DNA of 64,000 nucleotides from Clostridiales bacterium (GTDB lineage: Bacteria > Bacillota > Clostridia > Clostridiales > Oxobacteraceae): contig JASEJN010000011.1 in assembly GCA_030016385.1 (NCBI GenBank), positions 1 to 64,000 on the forward strand. The letters run 5' to 3'. Positions 42,169-51,452 of the stretch are shown here, one piece after another. How positions within the stretch are numbered: position 1 is the first letter of the stretch; each line of letters begins with the position of its first letter. Both the position numbers and the translations under genes were made by a program. Under the pieces are notes generated by a model. It did no database searches. It had not been told where the DNA came from and saw only the letters and a list, made by a program, of their open reading frames with translations.

Positions 42169-44619
42169 ATGGCTATAAACGCAGGGACAGTATATAGTGA
42201 ACTCGTGCTTGACTCAAGCAAATATGACTCAGCTATTGATAAAGCAGCTAAAAAGATGAGCAATTTACAGAAGAAAATGGAGGAAATGGGCAAGAAGATA
42301 TCTGACAGCGGGAAAAAGTTTTCAGATATGGGCGGCAAGTTGACTACTTTTGTCAGCGTCCCACTTGCAGGCATTGGTGTCGCAGCGACAAAGATGGCTA
42401 TGGATGCCGTTGAGAGTGAAAATCTGTTTGAAGTTTCAATGGGGAGTATGGCAAATTCTGCAAGAGCATGGAGCGAAGAAGTATCAAAAGCTCTTGGATT
42501 AAATGCATATGAGGTGCGTGAAAATGTAGGTACATTCAATGTTATGCTTACATCAATGGGAGAGACAAAAGAGCAGGCATTGAGTATGTCCGAGGGTTTA
42601 ACACAGCTTGCCTATGATATGGCATCCTTTTATAACTTAAAACCTGAAGAAGCTTTTGAGAAGCTTAAGGCCGGTATAAGCGGAGAAACAGAACCCTTAA
42701 AATCCCTTGGGATATTGATTAACGACACTGCGGTTGAAACATACGCTTTAACAAACGGTATTATAAAGCAGGTACCAGCACTTGATAAACATGGTAAAGT
42801 GGTAAAAGACTCTTCAGGAAAAATAAAAATGCAAAAAACCGAAATGACCGATGCACAAAAGGTTGCAGCAAGATACGGTCTTATTATGCAGGCTACAGCC
42901 AAGGCTCAGGGGGACCTGGGCAGGACCATGGATAGTCCAACAAATAAACTTAGGACAATGACAGAAAGAATTAAACAGGCCGGTATAGAATTCGGGCAGA
43001 AACTAATTCCGCTGGTTGACAAGGCTATGGATATGGCAAAACCTTTTATAGATAGGCTTAATAATATGTCTGATGCTGAGCAGGAGCATTTAATAAAGAT
43101 TGCTGCAATAGTAGCTGCAGCAGGGCCAGCGATGACTATTATAGGAAAAGCAACAACGGGTATAGGCGGTATAATAAGCATGGCTGGTAAATTTAACGCT
43201 GCAATGACTGCTGTAACAACTGCTACCAAGGCAACCACAGCAGCGACTGCAGCAACAACGGCGGCTACGGGCGGTTTTAAAGCTGGATTGGCAGGACTAT
43301 CAGGGCTAATTGGTCCTGGCGGATGGGTAATAGCTGGATTGACGGGAATTACTATTGCAGGGATAGCTCTTTATAATCATTTTAAAAAAGAGTCTATTCC
43401 ACAGGTACAATTATTTGGCAAGGAAACATCAAAAACTACTGAGCAGGCAGTGGGAGCATTTTTAGATCTTAACGATAAAGCTACTAAAGCATTAGATCAG
43501 TTAAATTGGTCTGGACAAAAGGTTACTAAGGATATGGCAAATTCTATATCAAGTACTTTTGACGATATGGGGAAACAAATAATTGCTGGGCTTGAAAAAC
43601 ATAATTCAGAATCATATTCAAAAATGCAGACTTTTTTAAGTCAATCCAATGCACTTACTAAAGATGAAGAGACCAAAATACTTGCAGAAATGGTTAAGGG
43701 TAATAATCAAAAGCAACAAACTGTCGAAGGTTACCAGGCAAAAATAAAAGAAATATTGCAAACAGCTGCCAATGAGCATAGAGCATTAACGAAAAAAGAG
43801 CAACAAGATATAAATAAAATTCAGCAGGATATGGTTAATGTTGGCATACAGGCACTTTCACAATATGAAATTGAAAGCAAAGCTATTATGGATAGAATGA
43901 GAGTGCAAAATACAGTTATATCTGCAAGGCAAGCTGCTGATGTGGTGAAAAATAGTAATGATCAAAAGAATAAAGCTATCATGGCCGCAGAGGAACAATG
44001 CAATGCAGTTGTTCAGGAGATAGTTAGGCAAAGAGATGAAGCTCATAGTATTACATCGAGCCAGGCAGATAAGCTCATAGCTGATGCAATAAGGCAGAAA
44101 GATAAAACAGTTGAGCAAGCACAGCAAATGCATAATGGAGTTGTTAGTCAGGCTAAGGCCCAAGCGAGAGAGCATGTTAATGAAGTGAACTGGGAAACAG
44201 GGCAAGTAAAGACAAAATGGCAAAGACTTCTGGACTGGCTTGACACACATACTGCAACTTTAAAAGTCAGGCAAATACTAACTGGGAACTTTAGCTCAGG
44301 CAATTCTTACGGCGTCGGTGGTGGCAGCTTTGGTGGTTTTGCAGAGGGCACTGATGATGCGCCCGGTGGATGGAGCTGGGTTGGTGAAGAAGGCCCGGAA
44401 TTGGTTTATCTTCCGCAGCATAGTAAAGTTATCCCTAATGATGATAGCGAATCTATTACCAAAAATGCACAAGAGCAGCCGCAACCGAATGTTACTGGTA
44501 ATCTAACGGTAAATATAAACATCGATGGTAAACAAGCAGCGCAGGCGGTTATTCCATACCTTGATTTATTGATGGAAAAGAAACGCATAGCAACGAATAG
44601 GGCATTAGGGGTGATATAA
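42169..44619 (+). CDS. tape measure protein
   Basis: 816 aa behind gtgaggtg. N-terminal coiled coil (SKYDSAIDKAAKKMSNLQKK), the conserved region LTTFVSVPLAGIGVAATKMA ... NLKPEEAFEKLKAGISGETEP, hydrophobic Ala/Thr/Gly segments mid-protein and a long helical second half. At about 0.15 nm per residue it would set a tail near 120 nm. Its C-terminal FAEGTDDAPGGWSWVGEEGP is the usual ending. Confidence 0.92.
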   Translation: MAINAGTVYSELVLDSSKYDSAIDKAAKKMSNLQKKMEEMGKKISDSGKKFSDMGGKLTTFVSVPLAGIGVAATKMAMDAVESENLFEVSMGSMANSARAWSEEVSKALGLNAYEVRENVGTFNVMLTSMGETKEQALSMSEGLTQLAYDMASFYNLKPEEAFEKLKAGISGETEPLKSLGILINDTAVETYALTNGIIKQVPALDKHGKVVKDSSGKIKMQKTEMTDAQKVAARYGLIMQATAKAQGDLGRTMDSPTNKLRTMTERIKQAGIEFGQKLIPLVDKAMDMAKPFIDRLNNMSDAEQEHLIKIAAIVAAAGPAMTIIGKATTGIGGIISMAGKFNAAMTAVTTATKATTAATAATTAATGGFKAGLAGLSGLIGPGGWVIAGLTGITIAGIALYNHFKKESIPQVQLFGKETSKTTEQAVGAFLDLNDKATKALDQLNWSGQKVTKDMANSISSTFDDMGKQIIAGLEKHNSESYSKMQTFLSQSNALTKDEETKILAEMVKGNNQKQQTVEGYQAKIKEILQTAANEHRALTKKEQQDINKIQQDMVNVGIQALSQYEIESKAIMDRMRVQNTVISARQAADVVKNSNDQKNKAIMAAEEQCNAVVQEIVRQRDEAHSITSSQADKLIADAIRQKDKTVEQAQQMHNGVVSQAKAQAREHVNEVNWETGQVKTKWQRLLDWLDTHTATLKVRQILTGNFSSGNSYGVGGGSFGGFAEGTDDAPGGWSWVGEEGPELVYLPQHSKVIPNDDSESITKNAQEQPQPNVTGNLTVNINIDGKQAAQAVIPYLDLLMEKKRIATNRALGVI

Positions 44620-44620
44620 T

Positions 44621-46096
44621 ATGGCTTTTATAATACCGCAGCAAATAGGCTATTTACATTTCACATACGACGGCATAGACAATGAGCAGTATTGTATAGT
44701 ATCGAATGCAAAACGTGTTATGCTGCCGACAATTACGGACTATGCGGTACAGGTTCCCAAAAGACCGGGACAATACTATTATGGCGGGAACTACGGGGCG
44801 AGAGAAATAGACGTAGATATAAATATAGTTGGTGCCGATGAAACAGATTTGCAAGGCAAGATTCGCGCCATAGCCCAATGGCTTGACACCGGAGAGGATA
44901 AACCGCTAATATTCAGCGACGAACCAGATAAAGTTTATTATGCACATTTAAATGGGGCAACCGATATAACGCAGTTTATACGACTCGGACAAGGCACGCT
45001 TAAATTTATCTGCGATGACCCATTCGCATATAGTACACAGGATACGGTTATACAGGCTGTAAATGATATAGTGCAAATAACCAATAACGGGACAATGCCT
45101 GCATATCCAATAATAAAGGGAACAATTAGGGCGCCGGGCACATTTTATGCGGCAGTTATGGCGGACAAATACGTAATGCTGGGGCAGCCGCAAAGCGTAA
45201 ACCAGGCGCCCATTAAGCCAGAGGAATTAGTTTTAGATGATGGATGCGGCGATTTGGCACCGTGGCAAACAGGCGGGGCAGTAGACGGTACAGATAGTAT
45301 AGCTGGCAACGTGGCGGAATATGGCAATTACGCTTTTAATGTTGGCAGTTACGGGACCGGTAGTGGATGCCATGGACCAGCGATAAAGCGCAGCCTGGCA
45401 AACCCAATACAGGATTTTAAAGTCGATGTACTATGCCAAGTCAAAAACACCTACCAAGGCATGGGGAAGCTATCAATTATTTTGCTTGATGTAAATGGCA
45501 GCATAGTAGGACAACTGACCGTCGGCGACTATTGGGCGGCAGATGCAGAGAATACGGTTAGAGCAATGGCAGGGCGTACAGGCAGCGGTGTAAAATTTTT
45601 TGAAACGTATGGATTATGGCATGGATATTTTAACGGCTTTCAGGGCTTGATACGGCTGGAGCGTAAAGGCAATAGATGGCACTGCCTATTCAACGAAATG
45701 GATAATTACGAAGTTTTCGGAAGATTGAATTCAAGACGGGATGAGAAATACTGGATAGATACAAGCAATGCCTATAATGCACCAATAGCGCAAGTAGAAA
45801 TTTATTTTGGTGCATACGCAAGTTATCCAACAATAATTGAACAGGTCGACGACATAAAAGTATATAAGTTAAACGATGTAAATGCAGACACGCAGCAGGC
45901 GCAAATATTCCAATCCGGTGATACGGTGGAAATTGATTGTGCAAAGGCATGCATAAGGAAAAACGGAGAAATACAGATGGATTTATTGGACTTAGGCAGT
46001 ACATTTCTATCACTGCCGCCGGGAAATAGCGAAATAGATATTATCCCGCAAGGAATGGCGGACACAGAAGTTAGTTTCCAGCAGAGGTGGTTATAA
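44621..46096 (+). CDS. distal tail protein (Dit) with inserted carbohydrate-binding-like domain
   Basis: 491 aa, roughly twice a simple Dit. The N-terminal ~180 residues are Dit-like (ITDYAVQVPKRPGQYYYGGN, GEDKPLIFSDEPDKVYYAHL). Residues ~200-430 look like a beta-sandwich sugar-binding module (RLERKGNRWHCLFNEMDNYE) and the end returns to Dit-like SGDTVEIDCAKACIRKNG. This fits evolved Dit proteins that help bind the host wall. Confidence 0.8.
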   Translation: MAFIIPQQIGYLHFTYDGIDNEQYCIVSNAKRVMLPTITDYAVQVPKRPGQYYYGGNYGAREIDVDINIVGADETDLQGKIRAIAQWLDTGEDKPLIFSDEPDKVYYAHLNGATDITQFIRLGQGTLKFICDDPFAYSTQDTVIQAVNDIVQITNNGTMPAYPIIKGTIRAPGTFYAAVMADKYVMLGQPQSVNQAPIKPEELVLDDGCGDLAPWQTGGAVDGTDSIAGNVAEYGNYAFNVGSYGTGSGCHGPAIKRSLANPIQDFKVDVLCQVKNTYQGMGKLSIILLDVNGSIVGQLTVGDYWAADAENTVRAMAGRTGSGVKFFETYGLWHGYFNGFQGLIRLERKGNRWHCLFNEMDNYEVFGRLNSRRDEKYWIDTSNAYNAPIAQVEIYFGAYASYPTIIEQVDDIKVYKLNDVNADTQQAQIFQSGDTVEIDCAKACIRKNGEIQMDLLDLGSTFLSLPPGNSEIDIIPQGMADTEVSFQQRWL

Positions 46097-48522
46097 TGTT
46101 ATTTATTTTTGACAAAAAAACACAGAAATTGAAGCAGGTACTAAATAATGATAGCCCAGAAGCAGTTCCATTTTGGAACGATGAGCATTACGAACGATTG
46201 AGTGATGGGTTACTAACTTATAAATTCGATACGGATGTAATAGCAGATATTCAGGGCAATGATTTGGTGGCATTGCAGGATTACGATGGAAATTACGTGC
46301 TATTTATTGCGACAGAAGTTAATGACGAGCATAATGGCCCAGCGATAAAGCATGTCAGCTGTGAAAATGCCGCAATGGAGCTTAATGGCAACATGATAAG
46401 ACCCGAAAAGTTAAGCGGCATAACTGCCCAAGCCGCACTTGCAAACGTATTGCAAAACACCGAGTGGCAGGTTGGAATCGTAGAGTGGCTGGGCACGCAA
46501 GATGTAGAATTTAAGGATTATATTACTGTAATTGCAGCCGTGCAACAGATGGCAAAGCAATTTAGCGGGGAATTTAGGTATAGAGTAACGCTTCAGGGCG
46601 GCAGCATAACAGGAAAATATATAGACCTATTATTGCAGCGTGGAAGCGACACAGGCAAGCGTTTTGAGTATACAAAAGATATAAAGGATATACAGAGGAT
46701 ACAAAACACACAACAGGTTGTAACAAGCCTAATAGGATTAGGCAAGAGCGATGCAAACAATAATAAACTAACCTTTAAAAATGTTGTATGGAGTAGAGCT
46801 AACGGCAAACCAGCCGACAAACCCGCCGGGCAGGACTGGGTTGGCGACGATAACGCTCTTCAGGTATGGAGTAGGACCGGGCGTAACATAGAAGGTATAT
46901 TCGAGGACAATAACCAAGACGACCCGTCAAGGTTACTGCAAGAAACATGGGATGCGCTGCAGGAAAGAAAAAACAGCGTATATTCGTATGTTTTGGATGT
47001 TGCATTGCTGGAGAAAGTTGCAGGATACGAACATGAGAAGGTAAGGCTTGGCGATAATGTAAGGGTAATTGATAGAACATTTAATCCCGCTTTATTCTTA
47101 AATGCTCGGGTGGTTGACTTGACGATATCCTATACAGACCCTGCCAAAAGCAAATGTACACTTGGCTATTTTTACCCTACGTTTATTCAAAAATATCAAA
47201 TCATAGACCAGATTCAACAGAAAATTAGTCTGAATGAAGGCCTATGGAATTCCAATAAAACGGCATACTACATGAAACTGAATATTGCAGCAATAAATAA
47301 AGATGTAAACGGTATTTACACACCGAATAATTTTACTGCATCAGGTAAAACCCAAAAGGGAGACGCGCTGCCGGAGGATTACGCAGGCAGATTCATTATT
47401 TCCGAATCTACAGACGGAAACACGTATACAGAGAAATATAGAAGCGCTGCCGACGAAACAAACAAAATATACAATATTAATACCGCTAACTTACAAATAA
47501 TTGATATAAAGTTTTACCAAGCAGGCGGATTTACAGCTCTGCTTGACGAACAAATCATACCGATAGTTTGCGATGGTGCGCAAGGACCACAAGGACCACA
47601 AGGACCTAAAGGTGATACAGGCCCACAAGGTGCAACTGGCCCACAAGGGCCTCCTGGCCCAATTTTGGACTGGGTGCAAAACTGGGATGGCACAAAAACG
47701 GTAATTAAAAATCAATCCATTGTAACACCGAAGATTTTTGCCGGTGTAAACGGCGGCACAGCGGCAAACCCAGTTTTGACAGGTGTTGCTATGGGCAGAG
47801 ATGTTTTAGGCGGCACGAATAATGCTATAGGTATAGTTGCCTACAATAACAATATTGCCACGATACAGATTAAAACGGATGGAAGCGCCGTATTTGGCAC
47901 GCAGACAGGAAAACAATTTATTGTTCATCCCGATGGTTCGGTTACAACGCCAAAGGTCAGCGCGGATGATATAGACGGTGGTACGCTTACACTAGGCGGC
48001 AGCAATAATACAAGCGGAATTGCAATAGTCAAAGATACAAATGGGAATAATGCTATTACTTTAGACAATACTGGAATGAGTATTTTATGCAGTAAGGCAG
48101 TCCCAGGCGGGGTTAAAGTGACAGACATAACAAGCGGAATTTTATTATTTGCAGCCAGTGGGGACGGTGTAAAATGTACAAGTCTTATGGCCAATAGCGG
48201 AATTACCGTCGGGGGGACTGGCATACAACACCCAGTAATAGATATGGATGAAGATGGCAATATAATAGCAAATGGCAAAGTAACCGCCAAAGGAGGATAT
48301 ACAAAGCTTGGCAGTATTCCGGCATTTACGTGGAGCGGCACAATCAATATGAATACCAGTGTATATATAACGCATAATTTAGGCTACAACCCAATTATTG
48401 CGACAAGCGGCACAGTTGGGAATGTACAATTAACGTTTGCGTATAGTAATAGCAACACATTAAGAGTTAATAATTACAATGTCAGCAGCAACAACTGGAC
48501 AGGAACGATTTATTTTTGGTAG
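46096..48522 (+). CDS. tail-associated/baseplate protein (Tal) with collagen-like segment
   Basis: 808 aa from the ATG that overlaps the Dit stop behind agaggtgg. Residues ~1-400 are the phage minor structural/Gp21-like tail endopeptidase domain ([36 protein letters not shown]). Near residue 495 there is a run of Gly-X-Y triplets ([15 protein letters not shown]), then a fibre-type C-terminus ([20 protein letters not shown]) likely to bind receptor. Confidence 0.8.
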   Translation: MLFIFDKKTQKLKQVLNNDSPEAVPFWNDEHYERLSDGLLTYKFDTDVIADIQGNDLVALQDYDGNYVLFIATEVNDEHNGPAIKHVSCENAAMELNGNMIRPEKLSGITAQAALANVLQNTEWQVGIVEWLGTQDVEFKDYITVIAAVQQMAKQFSGEFRYRVTLQGGSITGKYIDLLLQRGSDTGKRFEYTKDIKDIQRIQNTQQVVTSLIGLGKSDANNNKLTFKNVVWSRANGKPADKPAGQDWVGDDNALQVWSRTGRNIEGIFEDNNQDDPSRLLQETWDALQERKNSVYSYVLDVALLEKVAGYEHEKVRLGDNVRVIDRTFNPALFLNARVVDLTISYTDPAKSKCTLGYFYPTFIQKYQIIDQIQQKISLNEGLWNSNKTAYYMKLNIAAINKDVNGIYTPNNFTASGKTQKGDALPEDYAGRFIISESTDGNTYTEKYRSAADETNKIYNINTANLQIIDIKFYQAGGFTALLDEQIIPIVCDGAQGPQGPQGPKGDTGPQGATGPQGPPGPILDWVQNWDGTKTVIKNQSIVTPKIFAGVNGGTAANPVLTGVAMGRDVLGGTNNAIGIVAYNNNIATIQIKTDGSAVFGTQTGKQFIVHPDGSVTTPKVSADDIDGGTLTLGGSNNTSGIAIVKDTNGNNAITLDNTGMSILCSKAVPGGVKVTDITSGILLFAASGDGVKCTSLMANSGITVGGTGIQHPVIDMDEDGNIIANGKVTAKGGYTKLGSIPAFTWSGTINMNTSVYITHNLGYNPIIATSGTVGNVQLTFAYSNSNTLRVNNYNVSSNNWTGTIYFW

Positions 48523-48537
48523 AAGGGAGGCATAAAT

Positions 48538-48981
48538 ATGGTAGGATTTGCTTTTGTGAGGAAAGATTGCGGCAACGTAGACTATATAATTTCGTGGGCC
48601 AATGTAACAGAATTGCCGGAGAACTACCCATACGATGCGAACACTTATACAGTAGTTAAAATCACGGACTATAAGGGCGACTTTCAAAATTACGAATGCT
48701 ATAATTCCGCAGATAAGACCTTTAACAAGCGATTGACAATTACAACGGATAAAGCACGCACACTCGCAGGCGGTACAGTGAATATAACTATAACCTATCC
48801 CGATGCCGTAAACGAAACAGCACACTTGAGCATAGACGATACAATTGTACAGGATGTTTTAGCTGTAAACGGCAGCGCAAATATAAGCACGGGACTAACG
48901 GTTGTAGGATTTAACAAGATAACGGTAACAAGTACCACACATTACGGCACAAATTCCGCAAGTGTAGAAGTGCTAAGTTAA
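48538..48981 (+). CDS. Ig-like phage structural protein, 147 aa
   Basis: ATG behind gaagggagg. C-terminal half has an Ig-like beta-sandwich (GGTVNITITYPDAVNETAHL). It follows Tal, so it is probably a tail-tip decoration or fibre component. Confidence 0.6.
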   Translation: MVGFAFVRKDCGNVDYIISWANVTELPENYPYDANTYTVVKITDYKGDFQNYECYNSADKTFNKRLTITTDKARTLAGGTVNITITYPDAVNETAHLSIDDTIVQDVLAVNGSANISTGLTVVGFNKITVTSTTHYGTNSASVEVLS

Positions 48982-48998
48982 AAGGGGGCAGACGTTAA

Positions 48999-49253
48999 AT
49001 GAATGAGGCAGTGTGCGATGAGCGGCATAAAAGGGTAAATGAACGGCTTGACAATCACGAAAGCAGGCTTAACAACCATTCAATGCGATTAGATAAACTT
49101 GAACAAAATAGCGTAGGCCTACAAAAAGATTTAAAGCATTTATGCGAGAACTTAAAAGCGCTCACATCTACAATGTGGTGGTTTATAGGAATCCTAATTA
49201 CAAGTTTTATAGGGTTCTTTTTTTACGCAGTTCAAAGAGGATTATTTAAGTAG
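48999..49253 (+). CDS. xhlA: XhlA-like haemolysin/holin accessory protein
   Basis: 84 aa. N-terminal coiled coil (RVNERLDNHESRLNNHSMRL) and a single C-terminal span (MWWFIGILITSFIGFFFYAV): the XhlA architecture of PBSX. First gene of the lysis block. Confidence 0.85.
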   Translation: MNEAVCDERHKRVNERLDNHESRLNNHSMRLDKLEQNSVGLQKDLKHLCENLKALTSTMWWFIGILITSFIGFFFYAVQRGLFK

Positions 49254-49271
49254 TAGAGGAGATGTAAAACA

Positions 49272-50435
49272 ATGGGTTATATAGTAGACATAAGCAAATG
49301 GCAAGACCCGAGTAAAATAGACTATGATACTTTTTGTAAGCAGCTTGATATGGCAATAATACGTGTACAGTATGGCAGTTTGAAAATTGACCCGTGCTAT
49401 ACGCAACACATAGCGGAAATGCAGAAGCATAAAGTGCCATATGGAGTATATGCGTTTGTGCGCGGCATATCAATAGCAGATATGGCACAGGAGGCAAGGG
49501 ACTTCTATTGTAGGGCAAAAGATTATAACCCCGCCTTTTATGCGTTGGACGTTGAGGAACAGAGCATGGAAGATATGCGCAGCGGCATAAATGCCTATAT
49601 AGCTGAGCTAAGAAAATACACGGGGAATAAAAAGATTGGCATTTACGTGGCCCATAATCGCTATGAAATTTTTAATTTGGATCTCAGCAAAGCTGACTTT
49701 GTCTGGTTGCCGCACTATGGAGTTAATAATGGGCAGATAAGTTCTACACCAGCCTATTATTGCGACTTGCACCAATACACCAGCGTGGGACGTATAAGTG
49801 GGTATGAAGATAATTTAGATTTAGACAGGCTTATGAATGGCAGAACAATTGAATTTTTTACTGGCACAAAGGCTGCGCCAAAGCCAATAACACCGCCGCC
49901 TGCGCCAAAGCAACAACCCAAGCCTGCAGAGTCGACAACTCCAGATATATATATAGCGCAGGCAGGGGATACATTAAGCGGTATTGCCGCAAGGTTTAAT
50001 ATTTCAGGTGGCTATAAAACGCTTGCGGAAATAAATAATATCGCTAACCCGGATATAATTAAAGTAGGGCAGCATATAAGGCTCAAGGCAGCGTATAATC
50101 CGCCTGCGGATATAAATATATATTATACCGTTAAACCGGGCGACACGCTAAGTGGAATAGCGGCAAAATACCATGTTAACGGCGGCTATAAAGAGTTGGC
50201 AAGGATTAATCAAATACCCGACCCAAACAAAATTTATACAGGACAGAAAATAAAAATAGACAATATACCAGTACATGACACATCCGCACCAGCATTTTAC
50301 ACGGTAAGGGCAGGAGATGTATTAAGCCGTATAGCAGCACGCTATAAAACAACCGTGAATAATTTAATGAAGCTTAATTCAGATATCAAAGACCCGAACA
50401 AAATTTACATCGGGCAGAAAATAAAAATAAAATAA
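49272..50435 (+). CDS. endolysin: GH25 muramidase with three LysM repeats
   Basis: 387 aa. GH25 domain (residues ~1-195) with VDISKWQ and the catalytic pair region YALDVEEQS; a Pro-rich linker (ITPPPAPKQQPKPAE); then three LysM modules beginning at about 225, 280 and 340 (AQAGDTLSGIAARFN, VKPGDTLSGIAAKYH, VRAGDVLSRIAARYK). It cuts the glycan backbone at MurNAc; LysM repeats bind peptidoglycan. No signal peptide: release depends on the holin. Confidence 0.93.
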   Translation: MGYIVDISKWQDPSKIDYDTFCKQLDMAIIRVQYGSLKIDPCYTQHIAEMQKHKVPYGVYAFVRGISIADMAQEARDFYCRAKDYNPAFYALDVEEQSMEDMRSGINAYIAELRKYTGNKKIGIYVAHNRYEIFNLDLSKADFVWLPHYGVNNGQISSTPAYYCDLHQYTSVGRISGYEDNLDLDRLMNGRTIEFFTGTKAAPKPITPPPAPKQQPKPAESTTPDIYIAQAGDTLSGIAARFNISGGYKTLAEINNIANPDIIKVGQHIRLKAAYNPPADINIYYTVKPGDTLSGIAAKYHVNGGYKELARINQIPDPNKIYTGQKIKIDNIPVHDTSAPAFYTVRAGDVLSRIAARYKTTVNNLMKLNSDIKDPNKIYIGQKIKIK

Positions 50436-50449
50436 ATGGAGGCATAATT

Positions 50450-50791
50450 ATGCAGAAATATGTTTTAATAGCAATTTTAGTGGTGGCAGTAGTAGTATAT
50501 CTTTATATTGTATACCGCAAGCAGGGCAAGGCGGCAGTATTGGCGACCATAAGGGAGGCAATATACAAGCTGATGCTAACAGCCGAGAAGAAATTCGGCA
50601 AAGAGGCAGGAGAGCAGAAGCTAAGTTTTGTATTGACTGCGTTATATGACTATATCGCACCCGATATAGTACGCAAGTTTATAAGTGACGAGGATTTAAA
50701 AAGTTATATACAAAAATTGTATGATGAATATTACGTAAAAGCAAAGGACTATTTGGATGATGGCAAAATAAATGGAAGCGCAACCGAATAG
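50450..50791 (+). CDS. holin (LLH / superfamily 6 type)
   Basis: 113 aa behind atggagg. One N-terminal span (VLIAILVVAVVVYLYIVY) and an amphipathic, charged remainder (AIYKLMLTAEKKFGKEAGEQ), as in phage_holin_6. Last phage gene on the plus strand, directly after the endolysin. Confidence 0.8.
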   Translation: MQKYVLIAILVVAVVVYLYIVYRKQGKAAVLATIREAIYKLMLTAEKKFGKEAGEQKLSFVLTALYDYIAPDIVRKFISDEDLKSYIQKLYDEYYVKAKDYLDDGKINGSATE

Positions 50792-50802
50792 AAATAATAA
50801 AA

Positions 50803-50836
50803 GACCTCGGGCATAAACCCGGGGCTTTTTTATTTT
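50803..50836 (+). terminator. terminator at the end of the late operon
   Basis: AAAAGaCCtCGGG pairs with CCCGGGGCTTTT around CATAAA, followed by a T run. Closes the lysis block. Confidence 0.75.
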
Positions 50837-50912
50837 TCCCTATCTAATATTTTTTAAGCCTATCTATATCTATTTTTCTGCCTCACTATGCGTCTAAAAC
50901 AATATTTGAAGG

Positions 50913-51041
50913 TATAATATGTCTACCATATTGCGATTTGCCCTTTTAACGCTCATATAGGCCCATAGACGCATTATGGTAATATTTAGGGTAAATAAAA
51001 ATATAGCAGCTTACTATTTTAAGTAAAACTGCTATTTTTTA
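50913..51041 (+). ncRNA. candidate structured small RNA at the prophage right end
   Basis: A TATAAT hexamer (50913-50918) is followed by TACCATATTGCG (50924-50935) pairing with CGCATTATGGTA (50970-50981; one mismatch). ATTTGCCC (50936-50943) in the loop can pair with GGGTAAAT (50989-50996), a possible pseudoknot. A good terminator (ATAGCAG...CTGCTAT then T6, 51003-51041) closes it. A transcript of about 115 nt is predicted; no ORF. The -35 is weak. Confidence 0.4.
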
Positions 51042-51062
51042 ATTTAAAGTGTTAAAAAAGAG

Positions 51063-51154
51063 GTTTCAATCCCTTATAGGTAATCTAACCTGTCTTAAGA
51101 CATATTAATAAATTTTTCCATCCCTCATAGGTAGACTAAAAATGTCTTAAGACA
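51063..51154. repeat. two degenerate type I-B CRISPR-like repeat units, each with a palindrome
   Basis: Units at 51063-51090 and 51114-51143 share TTTC(A/C)ATCCCT(T/C)ATAGGTA and CTAA. Each is followed by TGTCTTAAGACATATT, which contains a 12-bp palindrome. The core closely resembles the 30-nt repeats of clostridial/thermophile type I-B arrays as I remember them. The period is about 51 bp. No cas gene, leader or longer array is present, so this is not called a CRISPR array. Confidence 0.55.
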
Positions 51155-51272
51155 TATTGCATAACGCTATTCAGCAGATTAAAAGTTTTTAGTTGCTATA
51201 TTTATAGTATACTACGCAAAATAAAAATGCAATAACTTTTTTAAAAAAGTCTTAAAATATTTTTACTTTTCA

Positions 51273-51292
51273 ATGGGGACAGTTTGGGGACG
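51273..51292. repeat. paired GGGGAC sites, probable integrase arm sites (right)
   Basis: ATGGGGACA and TTGGGGACG, 11-bp period, about 110 bp inside attR. They mirror the pair at 18524-18543. Confidence 0.55.
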
Positions 51293-51402
51293 GATTTCAT
51301 ATAAAATATTTTTTTATATTGTATATATGCAAATAATAGCTTAAAATATATGCATATATACAATAAATAGTATAAATTTAGTTGACATAAAGGAGATAAA
51401 CA

Positions 51403-51450
51403 GTTTCCTAAACCGTGTGTCGGATGTTCGATTCATCTCAGGCGCACCAA
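51403..51450. repeat. attR core (48 bp), tRNA-Arg 3' fragment
   Basis: Exact copy of 18409-18456. It is the original host 3' half of tRNA-Arg, cut off from its 5' half by the prophage. Confidence 0.95.
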
Positions 51451-51452
51451 TA

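Larger units (their letters stand above)
18409..51450. mobile_element. siphovirus-type prophage integrated in tRNA-Arg(CCT)
   Basis: Bounded by identical 48-bp direct repeats, with a tyrosine integrase beside the tRNA and all major modules present in order: lysogeny control, replication, late control, packaging, head, tail, lysis. About 33 kb. Portal, MuF and gp20-type scaffold proteins are of the SPP1/PBSX kind; a tape measure, Dit and Tal indicate a long non-contractile tail. No gene is visibly disrupted except a questionable start at 33471-33561, so it may be inducible. Confidence 0.95.

Noticed and set aside
42906-43238. Minus-strand hydrophobic ORF inside the tape measure gene
   Set aside because: Produced by the Ala/Thr/Gly-rich repeats of the tape measure on the other strand.
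49272-50435. Host cell-wall hydrolase rather than phage endolysin
   Set aside because: Lies between XhlA and holin genes, has no signal peptide and is within the att-bounded element.
51063-51160. A genuine CRISPR array
   Set aside because: Only two degenerate units, the sequence after both is the same, and no cas genes or leader are present. Reported as CRISPR-like repeats instead.
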